Shown: positions 18,229 through 27,576, counted from the first letter of the stretch. The stretch: DNA of 64,000 nucleotides from CAWUEX02 sp038148375 (GCA_038148375.1 JAYQVH010000001.1:1-64000), one strand, 5' to 3'. The notes: generated from the sequence alone by a model not told the origin. Numbers and translations are program-made.

Positions 18229-19011
18229 TTAGCCGTTCAAGACTTCGATGGCCTGGTCGTGTATCCGCCTATTCGCGGACGCCAATACCTGACGGCCAGC
18301 GGTGCCGGTCAGGGCCTTACCCTGCCAATCGGTCATAACACCTCCGGCGCTCTCGATAATCGGCACCATCGCTCCATATTCATAGACACTAAGTTTTTCG
18401 CAGGCGATATCTGTCCATCCGCTTGCCACCATCCCGTAATGATAACAATCGGTGCCACCGTAGCGCCGAAGTTTTGCGGCGTGCTCAAGGCGGCCTACCG
18501 CCGCCAGCTCCGTTGGATCAAAAAAATCCGGCGCTGTGATGTAAACCGAAGCTTGACCCAATCCCGAACATGGCCGAACACGCGCTACCTGACCATTCCG
18601 CTGTGTCGGCAAACCGACGCCGCCAATCCACCTGTCCCTTAGGACAGGCTGATCCAATACGCCAAAAGCGGGCGTACCATTTTCAAGCAGGCCTATGATT
18701 GTCGTAAAAAGCGGGACGCCGTTTATAAATGATACGGTCCCGTCTATCGGGTCCAAAACCCATACAAACTCTGCATCGGGGTTTTCGGAACCGAATTCCT
18801 CGCCAATGATCCCGTGGCCGGGAAACTTGGCCGAAATGATCTCTCGTAGAGCAGATTCAGTTTCTCTGTCGGCACGTGTGACAGGACTTTCATCGTCTTT
18901 ATCTTCGACGGCAACGTCAGAGCGAAAATACGACAGTGTTATTGCCGCTGCGGCATCCGCGAGCGTGTGGCCGAGCTTTACGAAAGACTCTGCGTCCTTG
19001 GTGTCAGCCAT
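18229..19011 (-). CDS. hisN: Inositol-monophosphatase family enzyme, probable histidinol-phosphatase HisN
   Basis: 260 residues. Metal-dependent phosphatase motifs: GEEFG (first metal-ligand glutamate), WVLDPIDGT (motif A) and a C-terminal WTDIACEKLSVYEYGAMVP followed by ESAGGVMTDWQG (motif B). The C-terminal block and the VTRADRETESALREII stretch resemble HisN, which dephosphorylates histidinol phosphate in alphaproteobacteria and actinobacteria, more than SuhB or CysQ. Inference from pattern only; another sugar phosphate is possible. It is between cycM and yejA, 9 nt after cycM. Confidence 0.75.
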   Translation of the reverse strand: MADTKDAESFVKLGHTLADAAAAITLSYFRSDVAVEDKDDESPVTRADRETESALREIISAKFPGHGIIGEEFGSENPDAEFVWVLDPIDGTVSFINGVPLFTTIIGLLENGTPAFGVLDQPVLRDRWIGGVGLPTQRNGQVARVRPCSGLGQASVYITAPDFFDPTELAAVGRLEHAAKLRRYGGTDCYHYGMVASGWTDIACEKLSVYEYGAMVPIIESAGGVMTDWQGKALTGTAGRQVLASANRRIHDQAIEVLNG

Positions 19012-19020
19012 TAGGAGACT

Positions 19021-19683
19021 TTACGGACTCTCCTCCGCACCGGCTTCAGCGCCTTCAGCGTCCATTTCTACGTCGGCCGTCTCTTCTTCTGCCGGTGGGA
19101 TCGGATCGAGAACAACTTCAGGGGGATTGTCAGTATTGGCCATCAAGAATTTGATCACCGCGGCGCGATCTTTTGGCTTCGGCAGGCCGATAAACGACAT
19201 CGTACCCTGAGGCGCGACCGCCTTGGGGTCCTTGAGGTAGGCGTTGAGATCGTCGTATGTCCACGTCTCTACCCCAGCAAGGATGGATTCCGACAAGCCA
19301 AAGCCCTGCCGGTCGCGAGTTGCCAGTGTGGACCCAACTACGTTGTGCAAAGTCGGCCCCGTTCCGTTTTTCCCGCCCGCATCGTAAGCCTCTACCGTGT
19401 GGCACGACTGACACTTGCGGAAAACCTTTTCGCCGTCCTCGACAGCCGCCGCGGCCAGCATCGGCTTAATATCGACCAGCACGTCTTCGACCGGTTCCCC
19501 ACCGCCATCGGCGCCGAAACCTTCGGGTACTTCGATTTCGTATCCGAAAGTCGAAACAGCCTCATCTTCCGGCACAAGGAAGTGGCTGGCTTCATTCGCC
19601 CCAATTGTCAGCCAGATCGCGGCAAATCCCGCCATCATCGCGGAGTTAGACTTGAACTTGTCGGGCGAGGGTTTTTCGGCCAT
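19021..19683 (-). CDS. cycM: Membrane-anchored c-type cytochrome (CycM-like)
   Basis: 220-residue class I cytochrome c. An N-terminal hydrophobic anchor (MMAGFAAIWLTIGA) is followed by a linker and a heme domain with CQSCH, NGTGPTLHNVVGS and the distal methionine region (APQGTMSFIGLPKPKDRAAV). Such proteins carry electrons between the bc1 complex and a terminal oxidase on the periplasmic face. The C-terminal tail is strongly acidic (ETADVEMDAEGAEAG), unusual but seen in some relatives. The divergent neighbour is kdsB, a pairing seen in many alphaproteobacteria. Confidence 0.9.
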   Translation of the reverse strand: MAEKPSPDKFKSNSAMMAGFAAIWLTIGANEASHFLVPEDEAVSTFGYEIEVPEGFGADGGGEPVEDVLVDIKPMLAAAAVEDGEKVFRKCQSCHTVEAYDAGGKNGTGPTLHNVVGSTLATRDRQGFGLSESILAGVETWTYDDLNAYLKDPKAVAPQGTMSFIGLPKPKDRAAVIKFLMANTDNPPEVVLDPIPPAEEETADVEMDAEGAEAGAEESP

Positions 19684-19860
19684 TTTTCCGGTCCCCTGAG
19701 AGTAGAATTCGCCTTCACTTACCGGGTTCGGCGGCGAATCTCAACAGATAACAGATCAGCGCGTGCATTATCCCGGTTCACGCAAAAAAGTGAAGCGTTT
19801 CCATGACTTGGCCCACAACTATTATGCGCAGCGGTGGCGCCAATACGAGGATGATCTTGA

Positions 19861-20601
19861 ATGGCCCCCGCTAGAGCATTGGTGATTATTCCCTCCCGGC
19901 TTGCCGCGTCCCGGCTGCCCAACAAGCCGCTGGCCCTCATTGGCGCGGACCCCATGATCGTACATGTCTTGCGCAGCGCCGAGGCGGCAGAAATTGGGCC
20001 TGTTTTGGTTGCCTGCGGCGACCAAGAGATCGCAGACGCCGTCAACTCTGCTGGGGGTCAGGCCGTATTGACGGATCCAAATCTCCCCAGCGGCTCAGAC
20101 CGGGTATGGGCGGCAGCTTTAGAATTCGACCCCGGCGCAACTTTTGACGTCATAGTCAATGTTCAGGGAGATTTGCCCACTTTGGAGCCCGCCCTGGTCG
20201 GCGCTGCGGTAGACGCCTTGGAAGAGGGTGGCGCAGACATCGGGACTTTGGTCGCCGCAATTACCGATACTGAAGAGGCTAATGATCCGAATGTTGTGAA
20301 AGCGGCCGTCGATTACTCGGAGGGCAGATCCGTCGCCCGGGCTCTATATTTCAGCCGGTCGTGCATTCCGTCTGGCGACGGCCCTCATTATCACCACATC
20401 GGCATCTATGCATACAGGCGTGATGCGCTCGCACGATTTGTCGGAGCGCCTGCAACGGGCCTCGAAAAAAGAGAGCGCTTGGAACAGTTGCGCGCCATGG
20501 AACTGGGGATGACGATTTCGGCAGGTCTCGTTGACACGATTCCGTTCGGTGTCGATACTCCGGCCGACCTGGAGCGGGCACGGCGCCTGTTAGCAGGTTA
20601 G
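19861..20601 (+). CDS. kdsB: 3-deoxy-manno-octulosonate cytidylyltransferase
   Basis: Makes CMP-KDO for lipid A-core synthesis. At 246 residues it is of normal length. The nucleotide-binding start is VIIPSRLAASRLPNKPLALI, followed by GSDRVWAA, VNVQGDLPTLEP (metal-binding aspartate), HHIGIYAYRRDAL and LEKRERLEQLRAMELG, all KdsB signatures. The start ATG follows GAGGATGATCTTGA. It is 21 nt upstream of pheA and divergent from cycM, an alphaproteobacterial arrangement. Confidence 0.96.
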   Translation: MAPARALVIIPSRLAASRLPNKPLALIGADPMIVHVLRSAEAAEIGPVLVACGDQEIADAVNSAGGQAVLTDPNLPSGSDRVWAAALEFDPGATFDVIVNVQGDLPTLEPALVGAAVDALEEGGADIGTLVAAITDTEEANDPNVVKAAVDYSEGRSVARALYFSRSCIPSGDGPHYHHIGIYAYRRDALARFVGAPATGLEKRERLEQLRAMELGMTISAGLVDTIPFGVDTPADLERARRLLAG

Positions 20602-20622
20602 CGGAGAGATGAGTGCAATCCA

Positions 20623-21498
20623 ATGACATCGCCGCCTGACCCAAACTCGGTGATTGCATTTCAGGGGCTGCCTGGCGCCAATTCCCATTTGGCCTGTCAG
20701 GCGATGTATCCTGAAATGCAGCACATGCCTTGCGCAGGTTTTGAAGACGCGTTTACCGCGGTAGCCGATGGCACGGCGAAATACGCCATGATTCCTGTCG
20801 AGAATTCGGTCATGGGACGCGTCGCCGATATTCACCATATCTTACCGGAGTCGGGCCTGTTCATTGTCGGCGAGCATTTCCAGCGCGTGAACCATCATCT
20901 ACTGGCGGTAAAAGGCGCTTCTCTCGATGGTTTGTCGCGCGTGGAAAGTCAGCTGCCGGCATTATCGCAATGCAGAAATTTCATTCGTAAATATGGCCTT
21001 GAACAGTTTGCGGCAGCCGATACCGCAGGCGCGGCAAAAGATGTTGCGGAGCGCGGTGACCCCAAAGTTGCGGCGATTGCATCATCCTTGGCAGCCGAGA
21101 TCTACGGGCTCGAAATCTTGGCTTCAAACATTGAAGACGCGGAACACAATACTACGCGCTTCGTGATTATGGCTCGGGAAGCGTCCATACCGCCGCTTGA
21201 TAACGACATCGCGGTAACGTCGTTCGTCTTTCGCGTTCGCAACGTACCTGCTGCCCTGTACAAGGCTCTCGGCGGGTTCGCGACCAACAACATTAATATG
21301 ACCAAGCTGGAGAGCTACTTGGTAGATGGTCATTTCACAGCAGCGCAATTCTATGCCGATGTCGAGGGCCACCCAGACGATCGCTCTTTCCAGTTGGCGA
21401 TGGAAGAACTCGCGTTTTATTCAAAGGAAGTCAAAGTTCTCGGCACATACAATGCGCACCCCTATCGTAAGGAATCGGCCGCGCTGGCAGAAGATTGA
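20623..21498 (+). CDS. pheA: Prephenate dehydratase
   Basis: Converts prephenate to phenylpyruvate in phenylalanine synthesis. 291 residues, monofunctional (no chorismate mutase domain). The catalytic domain has FQGLPGANSHLA, AMIPVENSVMGRV and NTTRFVIM; the threonine of the TRF motif is present. The C-terminal ACT domain (TSFVFRVRNVPAALYKALGGF, NNINMTKLESYLVDG) likely gives feedback control by phenylalanine; the usual ESRP motif is changed to ESYLVDG. The probable start ATG is 21 nt after kdsB. Confidence 0.95.
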   Translation: MTSPPDPNSVIAFQGLPGANSHLACQAMYPEMQHMPCAGFEDAFTAVADGTAKYAMIPVENSVMGRVADIHHILPESGLFIVGEHFQRVNHHLLAVKGASLDGLSRVESQLPALSQCRNFIRKYGLEQFAAADTAGAAKDVAERGDPKVAAIASSLAAEIYGLEILASNIEDAEHNTTRFVIMAREASIPPLDNDIAVTSFVFRVRNVPAALYKALGGFATNNINMTKLESYLVDGHFTAAQFYADVEGHPDDRSFQLAMEELAFYSKEVKVLGTYNAHPYRKESAALAED

Positions 21499-21501
21499 CG
21501 G

Positions 21502-22437
21502 TCAACCCTGGGAGCGCCAACGCTCTATCAGCATGCGCGAAATCGAATGACGATTTGGAAGCTTGGGGCCCTCTGATTGATCTCCCATTTCGCCATACCT
21601 ATCGAGATCAGCGCGCGCCACCCACTGGATATCATCGAGCTCGTCATCAGCCGGTTTAAAATCAGTCGTTATCGCTCGCGCCGTGAATCCCAACATCAGA
21701 GACGAAGGGAAAGGCCAAGGTTGGGACGCGATGTAGGTTGCATCACGCACTTCTACGCCGGTCTCTTCACGCACCTCTCGGATCACACACTCTTCAAGAG
21801 ATTCGCCAGGCTCAACGAAACCGGCGACAACTGAATACATTCCTGGCGGCCACTTGCTTTGACGACCGAGAAGGCAGCGATTTCCGTCTGGATGCTCGAC
21901 AAGGGTTATGACAGCAGCGTCTGTGCGTGGGAATGAACGCCAGCCGCACAGTTCTGAAGTACATTGCCGTACGTGCCCGCCTTGATCGGCCTGGGTCGGC
22001 GCACCGCACCTGCCGCAGAACGCGTGGTTCGCCTGCCACAACAACATTCCACGCGCATAGGCTAGCAACGCGGCTTGGTCCGCATGCAATCCGCCGACGC
22101 GGGGATGAAGCTGGTCAAACGAACCTAAACCCCTGAGAAAATCGGGCTCCTCGTCCCCCGGAATTGAAACGGCGAAAATTGGTTTGTCTTCGGCAATCCC
22201 TAGAAAAATCGGATCAGCGATTTGACTCGTAGACGCCTCTAAGTCCTTGTGCGACACAATGATCGCTTCGCCGGACCTGACATCGAACAAATGTTGTGTA
22301 TTCCATACCGGGACAAAGTGAGCCTCGTCGCTTTCTAGAAAAGCGCTGAGTTTCGCGGCGTCAATTCGCAGCTCACCTGCCCGGTCAACACGCACACCAG
22401 TGTAGGTCAGACGCCATGTGGCAATTTTGGTTGTCAT
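21502..22437 (-). CDS. nudC: NADH pyrophosphatase / RNA decapping Nudix hydrolase NudC
   Basis: Cleaves NADH to NMNH and AMP and in E. coli removes NAD caps from RNA. 311 residues. A zinc-binding domain with four cysteines (FCGRCGAPT and QCTSELCGWRSFPRTD) is followed by the Nudix box (GFVEPGESLEECVIREVREE, continuing TGVEV) and the NudC-specific SQPWPFPSSLM. All key residues are present. It is convergent with pheA, with a 3 nt gap, and closes the obgE-to-nudC run. Confidence 0.95.
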   Translation of the reverse strand: MTTKIATWRLTYTGVRVDRAGELRIDAAKLSAFLESDEAHFVPVWNTQHLFDVRSGEAIIVSHKDLEASTSQIADPIFLGIAEDKPIFAVSIPGDEEPDFLRGLGSFDQLHPRVGGLHADQAALLAYARGMLLWQANHAFCGRCGAPTQADQGGHVRQCTSELCGWRSFPRTDAAVITLVEHPDGNRCLLGRQSKWPPGMYSVVAGFVEPGESLEECVIREVREETGVEVRDATYIASQPWPFPSSLMLGFTARAITTDFKPADDELDDIQWVARADLDRYGEMGDQSEGPKLPNRHSISRMLIERWRSQG

Positions 22438-22458
22438 AGCCCACGATATTCAGATGAC

Positions 22459-22920
22459 TCAATGTCCGCGATGGTAGGGATGATCTGTCAATATGCAATG
22501 GCTTCTATAGAGTTGCTCAGCCACCAACACACGCATTAACAGATGAGGCCAAGTTACGGCCCCAAATGACAACACCAAGTCTGAATTATCAATCAGCGAC
22601 CCGTCTATTCCGTCCGCGCCACCAATTACGATTGCAATGTCCCGCACTCCTTCATCGCGCCAAAATGCAATTCGCTTTGCAAGCTTCTCGCTGCTTTCGC
22701 TCTTGCCGCGGGAGTCCAGACAAATGACGATCGCTCCCGGAGGGATTTTTCCCGTGATCGCCTGGGTTTCCTGAATGGATTTTTTTTGTGGGTCCGCTTG
22801 ACCCTTTATCTCGATCTCATGGACACGAACCGTCCATGGAAGACGTTCAACATAACTGTCGAATAAAGACTGCTCGGGACCGGAGCGCAATCGGCCCACC
22901 GCGCAAATTGTCACGTTCAT
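22459..22920 (-). CDS. rlmH: 23S rRNA (pseudouridine1915-N3)-methyltransferase
   Basis: SPOUT-fold methyltransferase that modifies helix 69 of 23S rRNA on 70S ribosomes. At 153 residues it is of normal length. Motifs: ICLDSRGKSESSEKLAKRI, the SAM-knot sequence FVIGGADG-like IVIGGADGIDGSL, LSFGAVTWPHLLMRVLVAEQ and the C-terminal YHRGH. It is downstream of rsfS in the same direction, the common rsfS-rlmH order. Confidence 0.97.
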   Translation of the reverse strand: MNVTICAVGRLRSGPEQSLFDSYVERLPWTVRVHEIEIKGQADPQKKSIQETQAITGKIPPGAIVICLDSRGKSESSEKLAKRIAFWRDEGVRDIAIVIGGADGIDGSLIDNSDLVLSFGAVTWPHLLMRVLVAEQLYRSHCILTDHPYHRGH

Positions 22921-22968
22921 CTAACGTCGGTCCGTCAGCGCGTCAAACAGCTTGTGATGGCTGGCTCA

Positions 22969-23358
22969 TCATGCAGACCTTGCCGGCGCAAGCTCATCCG
23001 GCACCGTTTCACTTGGAAGAGCCCATATTTTTTCTATGTTATAGAACGCCCTCACTTCGGGGCGGAACAAATGAACGATAACGTCGCCAGCATCAATGAG
23101 AACCCAATCGCATTGACCTGCGCCTTCTGTCTTGGCTCGAATACCGGACGCTTTCAACTTCTCGACAATGTGGTCTGTCATGGCGTTAACCAACCGTGCC
23201 GAGCCGCCAGATGCGACGATCATTTTATCTGCGATGGAAGTTTTACCGACAAGGTCGATGGTGACGATGTCTACGGCTTTATCGTCCTCAAGCGAGGACT
23301 CTATACATTCGACCGTATGCTCCAGGTCGACCGGAGTTTTTTTTGCGCTAATGGTCAA
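22969..23358 (-). CDS. rsfS: Ribosome silencing factor RsfS
   Basis: Binds L14 on the large subunit and blocks subunit joining when nutrients are short. Up to 129 residues. Core motifs: AVDIVTIDLVGKTSIADKMIVASG, split by IADKMIV, and CDWVLIDAGDVIVHLFRPEVRAFY-type sequence, followed by the usual YNIEKIW. There is no ATG or GTG near the expected N-terminus. A TTG (23358) directly abuts the only Shine-Dalgarno-like AAGGGAG with no spacer, while an in-frame ATT (23352-23350) lies 6 nt after it. So the true start may be AUU; the TTG is given here by convention. Confidence 0.93.
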   Translation of the reverse strand: MTISAKKTPVDLEHTVECIESSLEDDKAVDIVTIDLVGKTSIADKMIVASGGSARLVNAMTDHIVEKLKASGIRAKTEGAGQCDWVLIDAGDVIVHLFRPEVRAFYNIEKIWALPSETVPDELAPARSA

Positions 23359-23390
23359 CTCCCTTTTAAAGCGCGCGTACCAATACCGCG

Positions 23391-24008
23391 TTACGCAATA
23401 GGCTGAGAACGCCTAATTTCCGTTGACGATGCGCCATGTCGCCGTTGCGCCGCATACATCCACATTGGTCTCTTTTTTGACCAAACTGCCGAGGCATGTG
23501 CCGACGTCAAACGCCGGTGAGCGAATCGTCGCGCTGCCTGGCCGAACAGCGCTTTATAAGAATACGGCGAACGGTCAAAAACTGCAATGTGAACCGATTG
23601 GAAGATATTCGACCACCGGCGCCATTTTGGAATTTGCGAGAGATTGTCAGCACCCATAAGCCATACAAAACGCACCTTTGGAAATCGCTTTTTTAGTACG
23701 CGCAGAGTTGCCCAGGTCCGGTTTGATCCCAGTGCCTGCTCAATTCCGGTGACCTTGATCCATGGGTGATCCGCAATGGCGCTGGCTGCCTGAAGTCGAG
23801 CCTCGAATTCTCCCATGCCTGCGGTAGGTTTCAACGGGTTTTGCGGACTGATCAACCACCACACCTCATCCAGACCCATACGCCGATAGGCATCCTCGCT
23901 GATATGAAGATGACCGGCATGAGCGGGATTGAATGAGCCGCCTAATATGCCGACCCGTGTCCGCCGGCGATCCCCCCAGCGGGAAGGTGCAAAGATAGGA
24001 CGGGCCAT
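23391..24008 (-). CDS. nadD: Nicotinate-nucleotide adenylyltransferase
   Basis: Forms NaAD from NaMN and ATP in NAD synthesis. About 205 residues. The nucleotidyltransferase start is RVGILGGSFNPAHAGHLHIS with the HxGH motif; also VWWLISPQNPLKP, FVWLMGADNLSQIPKWRRW and the C-terminal SSTEIRRS, equivalent to the ISSTxIR motif. The ATG at 24008 is 2 nt past the proA stop; an in-frame TTG two codons earlier overlaps that stop and is less likely. Next in line is rsfS. Confidence 0.96.
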   Translation of the reverse strand: MARPIFAPSRWGDRRRTRVGILGGSFNPAHAGHLHISEDAYRRMGLDEVWWLISPQNPLKPTAGMGEFEARLQAASAIADHPWIKVTGIEQALGSNRTWATLRVLKKRFPKVRFVWLMGADNLSQIPKWRRWSNIFQSVHIAVFDRSPYSYKALFGQAARRFAHRRLTSAHASAVWSKKRPMWMYAAQRRHGASSTEIRRSQPIA

Positions 24009-24010
24009 CT

Positions 24011-25300
24011 TCAAGGCCGGGTCGTTCCGCCGCCGCGAACTTTGTATTTGAACGTGGTCAGTTGCTCGACACCCACTGGACCGCGGGCGTGCATCTTGCC
24101 GGTGGCAATACCGATTTCCGCTCCCATACCGAATTCCCCACCGTCCGCGAATTGCGTCGATGCATTATGCATGACGATCGCGCTGGACAAGCTATCCATG
24201 AAGTATTCGGCTGCTTGCTGGTCTTCCGCAATAATAGCGTCTGTATGTTGCGACCCATGCTGATTGATGTGGGAAATCGCTGCATCGATGCCATCTACTG
24301 CACGTACCGATACGATGGCATCCAGATATTCGGTATCCCAATCCTGATCCGTCGCAGGCACCACGCTAGAGGATAGCGCTTGAACAACCTCGTCGCCTCG
24401 CACTTCACAGCCAAGTTTGTTCAGTTCTGAGATGATCAGCGGCAGCATGTCAGCGGCGACAACCCGATCGACAAGAATAGTCTCGGTGGCACCGCAAATA
24501 CCGGTGCGACGCATCTTCGCGTTAACTGTAACTTTCCGCGCTTTTTCGGGATCTGCGCTTGAATGAATATATGTGTGACAGAGGCCGGTTAGGTGCAGAA
24601 ACGTCGGGACACGACTCTCCCTCATGACGCGCTCCGTGAGCGACTGTCCGCCGCGCGGAACGATAACGTCGATGGCATCAGTCATCGTCAACATTTTGCC
24701 AACGGCTGCACGATCCGTCGTCGGTACCATTTGAATGCAGTCTTGAGGCAATCCGGCGTCGCGCAAGCCGGTATGGAGCTGTGTTAAAATAGCTTGCGAA
24801 CTGTGAAAGCTCTCCGACCCGCCGCGCAAGATGCATGCATTGCCAGATTTCAAGCATAGCGCGGCCGCATCTGCGGTCACATTGGGGCGCGATTCATAAA
24901 TGACGCCGATTACACCCAGAGGCATGCGCACGCGCTCGATTCTAAGACCGTTCGGACGCTCCCATGACGTGATTACTTCGCCGACCGGATCACGGAGCTC
25001 CGCTATTGCGTCTAAGCCAGAAGCCATTGACTCAATCCGGCTCTCATTAAGTTCCAGGCGATCGAGCAATGCGGATGTCAAATTCTTTTCACGTCCGGCG
25101 GCCATATCGATCTTGTTTTGATCGATGATGTCGCCGGCATTTTGACGTATACAACTTGCTGCGGACTTCAATGCATTGTTCTTGAGCTCTGCGGACGCGC
25201 GCGCTAAATGACGGCTCGCTTCTACGGCCTGCCGACCAACCCGGTCCATCACCTGATCGATGCTGCCATCTAATTCGCTCTTCTGTGCAGCCCCGTCCAT
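24011..25300 (-). CDS. proA: Gamma-glutamyl phosphate reductase
   Basis: Second step of proline synthesis, reducing glutamyl phosphate to the semialdehyde. The open frame starts at 25369, inside proB; I chose the ATG at 25300 (MDGAAQKSEL, 429 residues), preceded by GGGAG with a 7 nt spacer and giving the family's usual length. Motifs: PLGVIGVIYESRPNVTADAA, CLKSGNACILRGGSES and the catalytic cysteine in MRRTGICGATETILVD. An ATG at 25345, just after the proB stop, is another possible start. Confidence 0.95.
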   Translation of the reverse strand: MDGAAQKSELDGSIDQVMDRVGRQAVEASRHLARASAELKNNALKSAASCIRQNAGDIIDQNKIDMAAGREKNLTSALLDRLELNESRIESMASGLDAIAELRDPVGEVITSWERPNGLRIERVRMPLGVIGVIYESRPNVTADAAALCLKSGNACILRGGSESFHSSQAILTQLHTGLRDAGLPQDCIQMVPTTDRAAVGKMLTMTDAIDVIVPRGGQSLTERVMRESRVPTFLHLTGLCHTYIHSSADPEKARKVTVNAKMRRTGICGATETILVDRVVAADMLPLIISELNKLGCEVRGDEVVQALSSSVVPATDQDWDTEYLDAIVSVRAVDGIDAAISHINQHGSQHTDAIIAEDQQAAEYFMDSLSSAIVMHNASTQFADGGEFGMGAEIGIATGKMHARGPVGVEQLTTFKYKVRGGGTTRP

Positions 25301-25346
25301 TGCACTACTCCCAATCATGCGCATCAAGCCTGCGCCTCTTCTCATT

Positions 25347-26477
25347 TCAGGCACCCAAAACGAGATCATCCCGATGAATTATTTCAGATCGTCCAATAAA
25401 ACCGAGAACTCTTTCGATAGCATCCGTTCTCATGCCTTTGATTAAATCCGCATCGGCAGAACCGAAGGCGCTCAGCCCTTTCGCCAGGACATTACCCTCG
25501 GAGTCACATACAGACACGGCATCTCCGCGTTCAAATGCACCTTCGACGCGGGTCACGCCGGCCGGCAACAAGCTCTTACCGCCCAGCAGTGCCGCTTTCG
25601 CGCCATCGTCAACGAACAATCGGCCTGTTGGATTCAGCGATCCTGCGATCCAATTCTTGCGAGCAGCTCTAGGTTCCGCAGAACTGATAAACCACGTACA
25701 GGGCGCTCCGTTTTCTAACGCAGCCACCGGATTTAATTCGGTGCCGCGCGCGATTGCCATATGACTACCTGCATTCATACAAATCTCGGCAGCAAGGAGC
25801 TTGGTCACCATTCCACCCGTTCCGTGGCCGGCGCGCGCAACTCCCGCCATGCTGCGAATTTGGTCATCTATTTTTGTCACGTGAGCAATGTGCGTCGCTG
25901 AGTCATCTGTACGCGGATCGGACGTATACAGCCCATCTACATCCGATAGTAATACACATATATCTGCGCCGATCATCGCGGCTACGCGCGCGGCGAGGCG
26001 GTCATTGTCGCCGAAACGTATTTCTTGGGTAGCAACAGTATCGTTTTCGTTAATCACCGGTATCGCGCCAAGACGCAGCAACGTATTCAGTGTTGCCCGG
26101 GCATTGAGAAACCGCCGGCGGTCTTCCGTGTCGCCGATCGTCAAAAGCACCTGAGAAACCGTCAGGCCGTGGCGCCCCAAAGAAGCCTGATAGGCCTGAG
26201 CCAATCTCATCTGTCCGGTCGCTGCAGCCGCTTGTTTCTCTTCAAGGCGCAACGCGCGGTCACGCAAATTCAGAGGCCCGCGGCCAATCGCAATCGCGCC
26301 GGACGTAACAATAACCACGTCCTGACCACGAGCGCGCAACGCCGCTATGTCGTCACAGACGGCATCAAGCCACGCCTCGTGCAAATGCCCAGTTGACTCG
26401 TCAACAAGCAATACCGAACCGATCTTAATGACCAGTCGGCCCGCTTTCGCGATATCGGGTACTCTTATGGAGACCAT
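25347..26477 (-). CDS. proB: Glutamate 5-kinase with PUA domain
   Basis: First step of proline synthesis. 376 residues. An amino-acid kinase domain (VIKIGSVLLVD, VTSGAIAIGRGPL, NENDTVATQEIRFGDNDRLAARVA) is followed by a C-terminal PUA domain (GAFERGDAVSVCDSEGNVLA). It is an ordinary bacterial ProB of the two-domain type. Its ATG overlaps the end of obgE by 13 nt and its stop lies just before proA, so obgE-proB-proA are translationally linked. Confidence 0.96.
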   Translation of the reverse strand: MVSIRVPDIAKAGRLVIKIGSVLLVDESTGHLHEAWLDAVCDDIAALRARGQDVVIVTSGAIAIGRGPLNLRDRALRLEEKQAAAATGQMRLAQAYQASLGRHGLTVSQVLLTIGDTEDRRRFLNARATLNTLLRLGAIPVINENDTVATQEIRFGDNDRLAARVAAMIGADICVLLSDVDGLYTSDPRTDDSATHIAHVTKIDDQIRSMAGVARAGHGTGGMVTKLLAAEICMNAGSHMAIARGTELNPVAALENGAPCTWFISSAEPRAARKNWIAGSLNPTGRLFVDDGAKAALLGGKSLLPAGVTRVEGAFERGDAVSVCDSEGNVLAKGLSAFGSADADLIKGMRTDAIERVLGFIGRSEIIHRDDLVLGA

Positions 26478-27514
26478 GTGCCTGCCTCCTCGACGCTCTC
26501 GAGCGCGCCATCAATCTCCGGGACACCGCGCCTGGGAACAACATTAAAAATGGCTCGTAAAACCTGATCGCGGCCGGCGCCAGACACCCCAGACAATTCG
26601 AATACGTCATTCACGCCTGCATCAGTTAACGCGGCCTTTTTTTCGGATATTTCTGCGTCAGTGAGGGCATCACATTTGTTGAGCGCAACCAGTTCCGTCT
26701 TGGCGTCCAGGCCGGCACCATAGGCCGCCAACTCATTTCTCACGGTTGTATAACTCTTGCTCACGTCAGACTCCGTACCATCAACGAGATGCAAGAGCGC
26801 ACGACAACGTTCAATGTGACCCAAGAAACGTGTTCCCAGGCCCGCGCCAGAATGAGCGCCCTCTATGAGTCCGGGGATGTCAGCGATGACGATTTCGCGA
26901 CCATCCATGTACGCGACACCGAGATTGGGATGCAATGTCGTAAACGGATAGTCCGCGATTTTGGGCCGCGCCCGCGTAACCGTAGACAGGAATGTGGACT
27001 TTCCTGCGTTGGGTAGTCCGACAAGACCAATGTCTGCGATGAGTTTCAATCTGAGCCAAAACCAGGCCTCTTCGGCCGGCTGACCTGGATTGGCGCGCCT
27101 CGGCGCTTGATTCGTTGAACTCTTAAAACGAGCATTGCCCCACCCGCCATTACCACCGCGCAGAAGAACCACTTCCTGGCCAGCTTTGGTCAAGTCGCCC
27201 AGCTTGAGCTCGCGATCCTCAGAGAGAATTTCTGTCCCGACGGGAACTGCGATGCGCAGGTCGTCTCCGCCTTTGCCGGCCCGGTCCTTACCTTGGCCGT
27301 CTTGTCCTGGGTCCGCTTTGAAGTGCTGGCGGTATCTAAAGTCGATGAGAGTGTTGAGATTGGGGTCCGCGTAGAACACAACGTTTCCGCCTCGACCGCC
27401 GTCGCCACCGTTAGGGCCACCGAACTCGACATACTTCTCCCGGCGGAACGCCACGCATCCGTTTCCACCCTTCCCGCTCTTGGCAAAGATTTTGGCTTGA
27501 TCGAGAAATTTCAT
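26465..27514 (-). CDS. obgE: GTPase Obg/CgtA
   Basis: Essential GTPase linked to 50S assembly and stress response. 349 residues: an N-terminal glycine-rich Obg fold (MKFLDQAKIFAKSGKGGNGC, GGDGGRGGNVVFYAD) and a G domain with P-loop GLPNAGKST, switch II region ADIPGLIEGAHSG and specificity motif NKCD. The highly basic C-terminal tail seen in some relatives is absent. It lies downstream of rplU-rpmA, the standard order, but a terminator sits between rpmA and obgE. Confidence 0.97.
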   Translation of the reverse strand: MKFLDQAKIFAKSGKGGNGCVAFRREKYVEFGGPNGGDGGRGGNVVFYADPNLNTLIDFRYRQHFKADPGQDGQGKDRAGKGGDDLRIAVPVGTEILSEDRELKLGDLTKAGQEVVLLRGGNGGWGNARFKSSTNQAPRRANPGQPAEEAWFWLRLKLIADIGLVGLPNAGKSTFLSTVTRARPKIADYPFTTLHPNLGVAYMDGREIVIADIPGLIEGAHSGAGLGTRFLGHIERCRALLHLVDGTESDVSKSYTTVRNELAAYGAGLDAKTELVALNKCDALTDAEISEKKAALTDAGVNDVFELSGVSGAGRDQVLRAIFNVVPRRGVPEIDGALESVEEAGTWSP

Positions 27515-27552
27515 GACCGCACTGGATGCTTAAGGGACTTAAATAAAGAAAA

Positions 27553-27576
27553 AGGGGAATGGACGCCCATTCCCCT
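27553..27576 (-). terminator. Rho-independent terminator after rpmA
   Basis: A hairpin with arms AGGGGAAT and ATTCCCCT around a GG/CC-closed ACGC loop is followed on the minus strand by TTTTTCTTT; a T run is also present on the other side, so it may work both ways. It separates rplU-rpmA from obgE. Confidence 0.85.
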
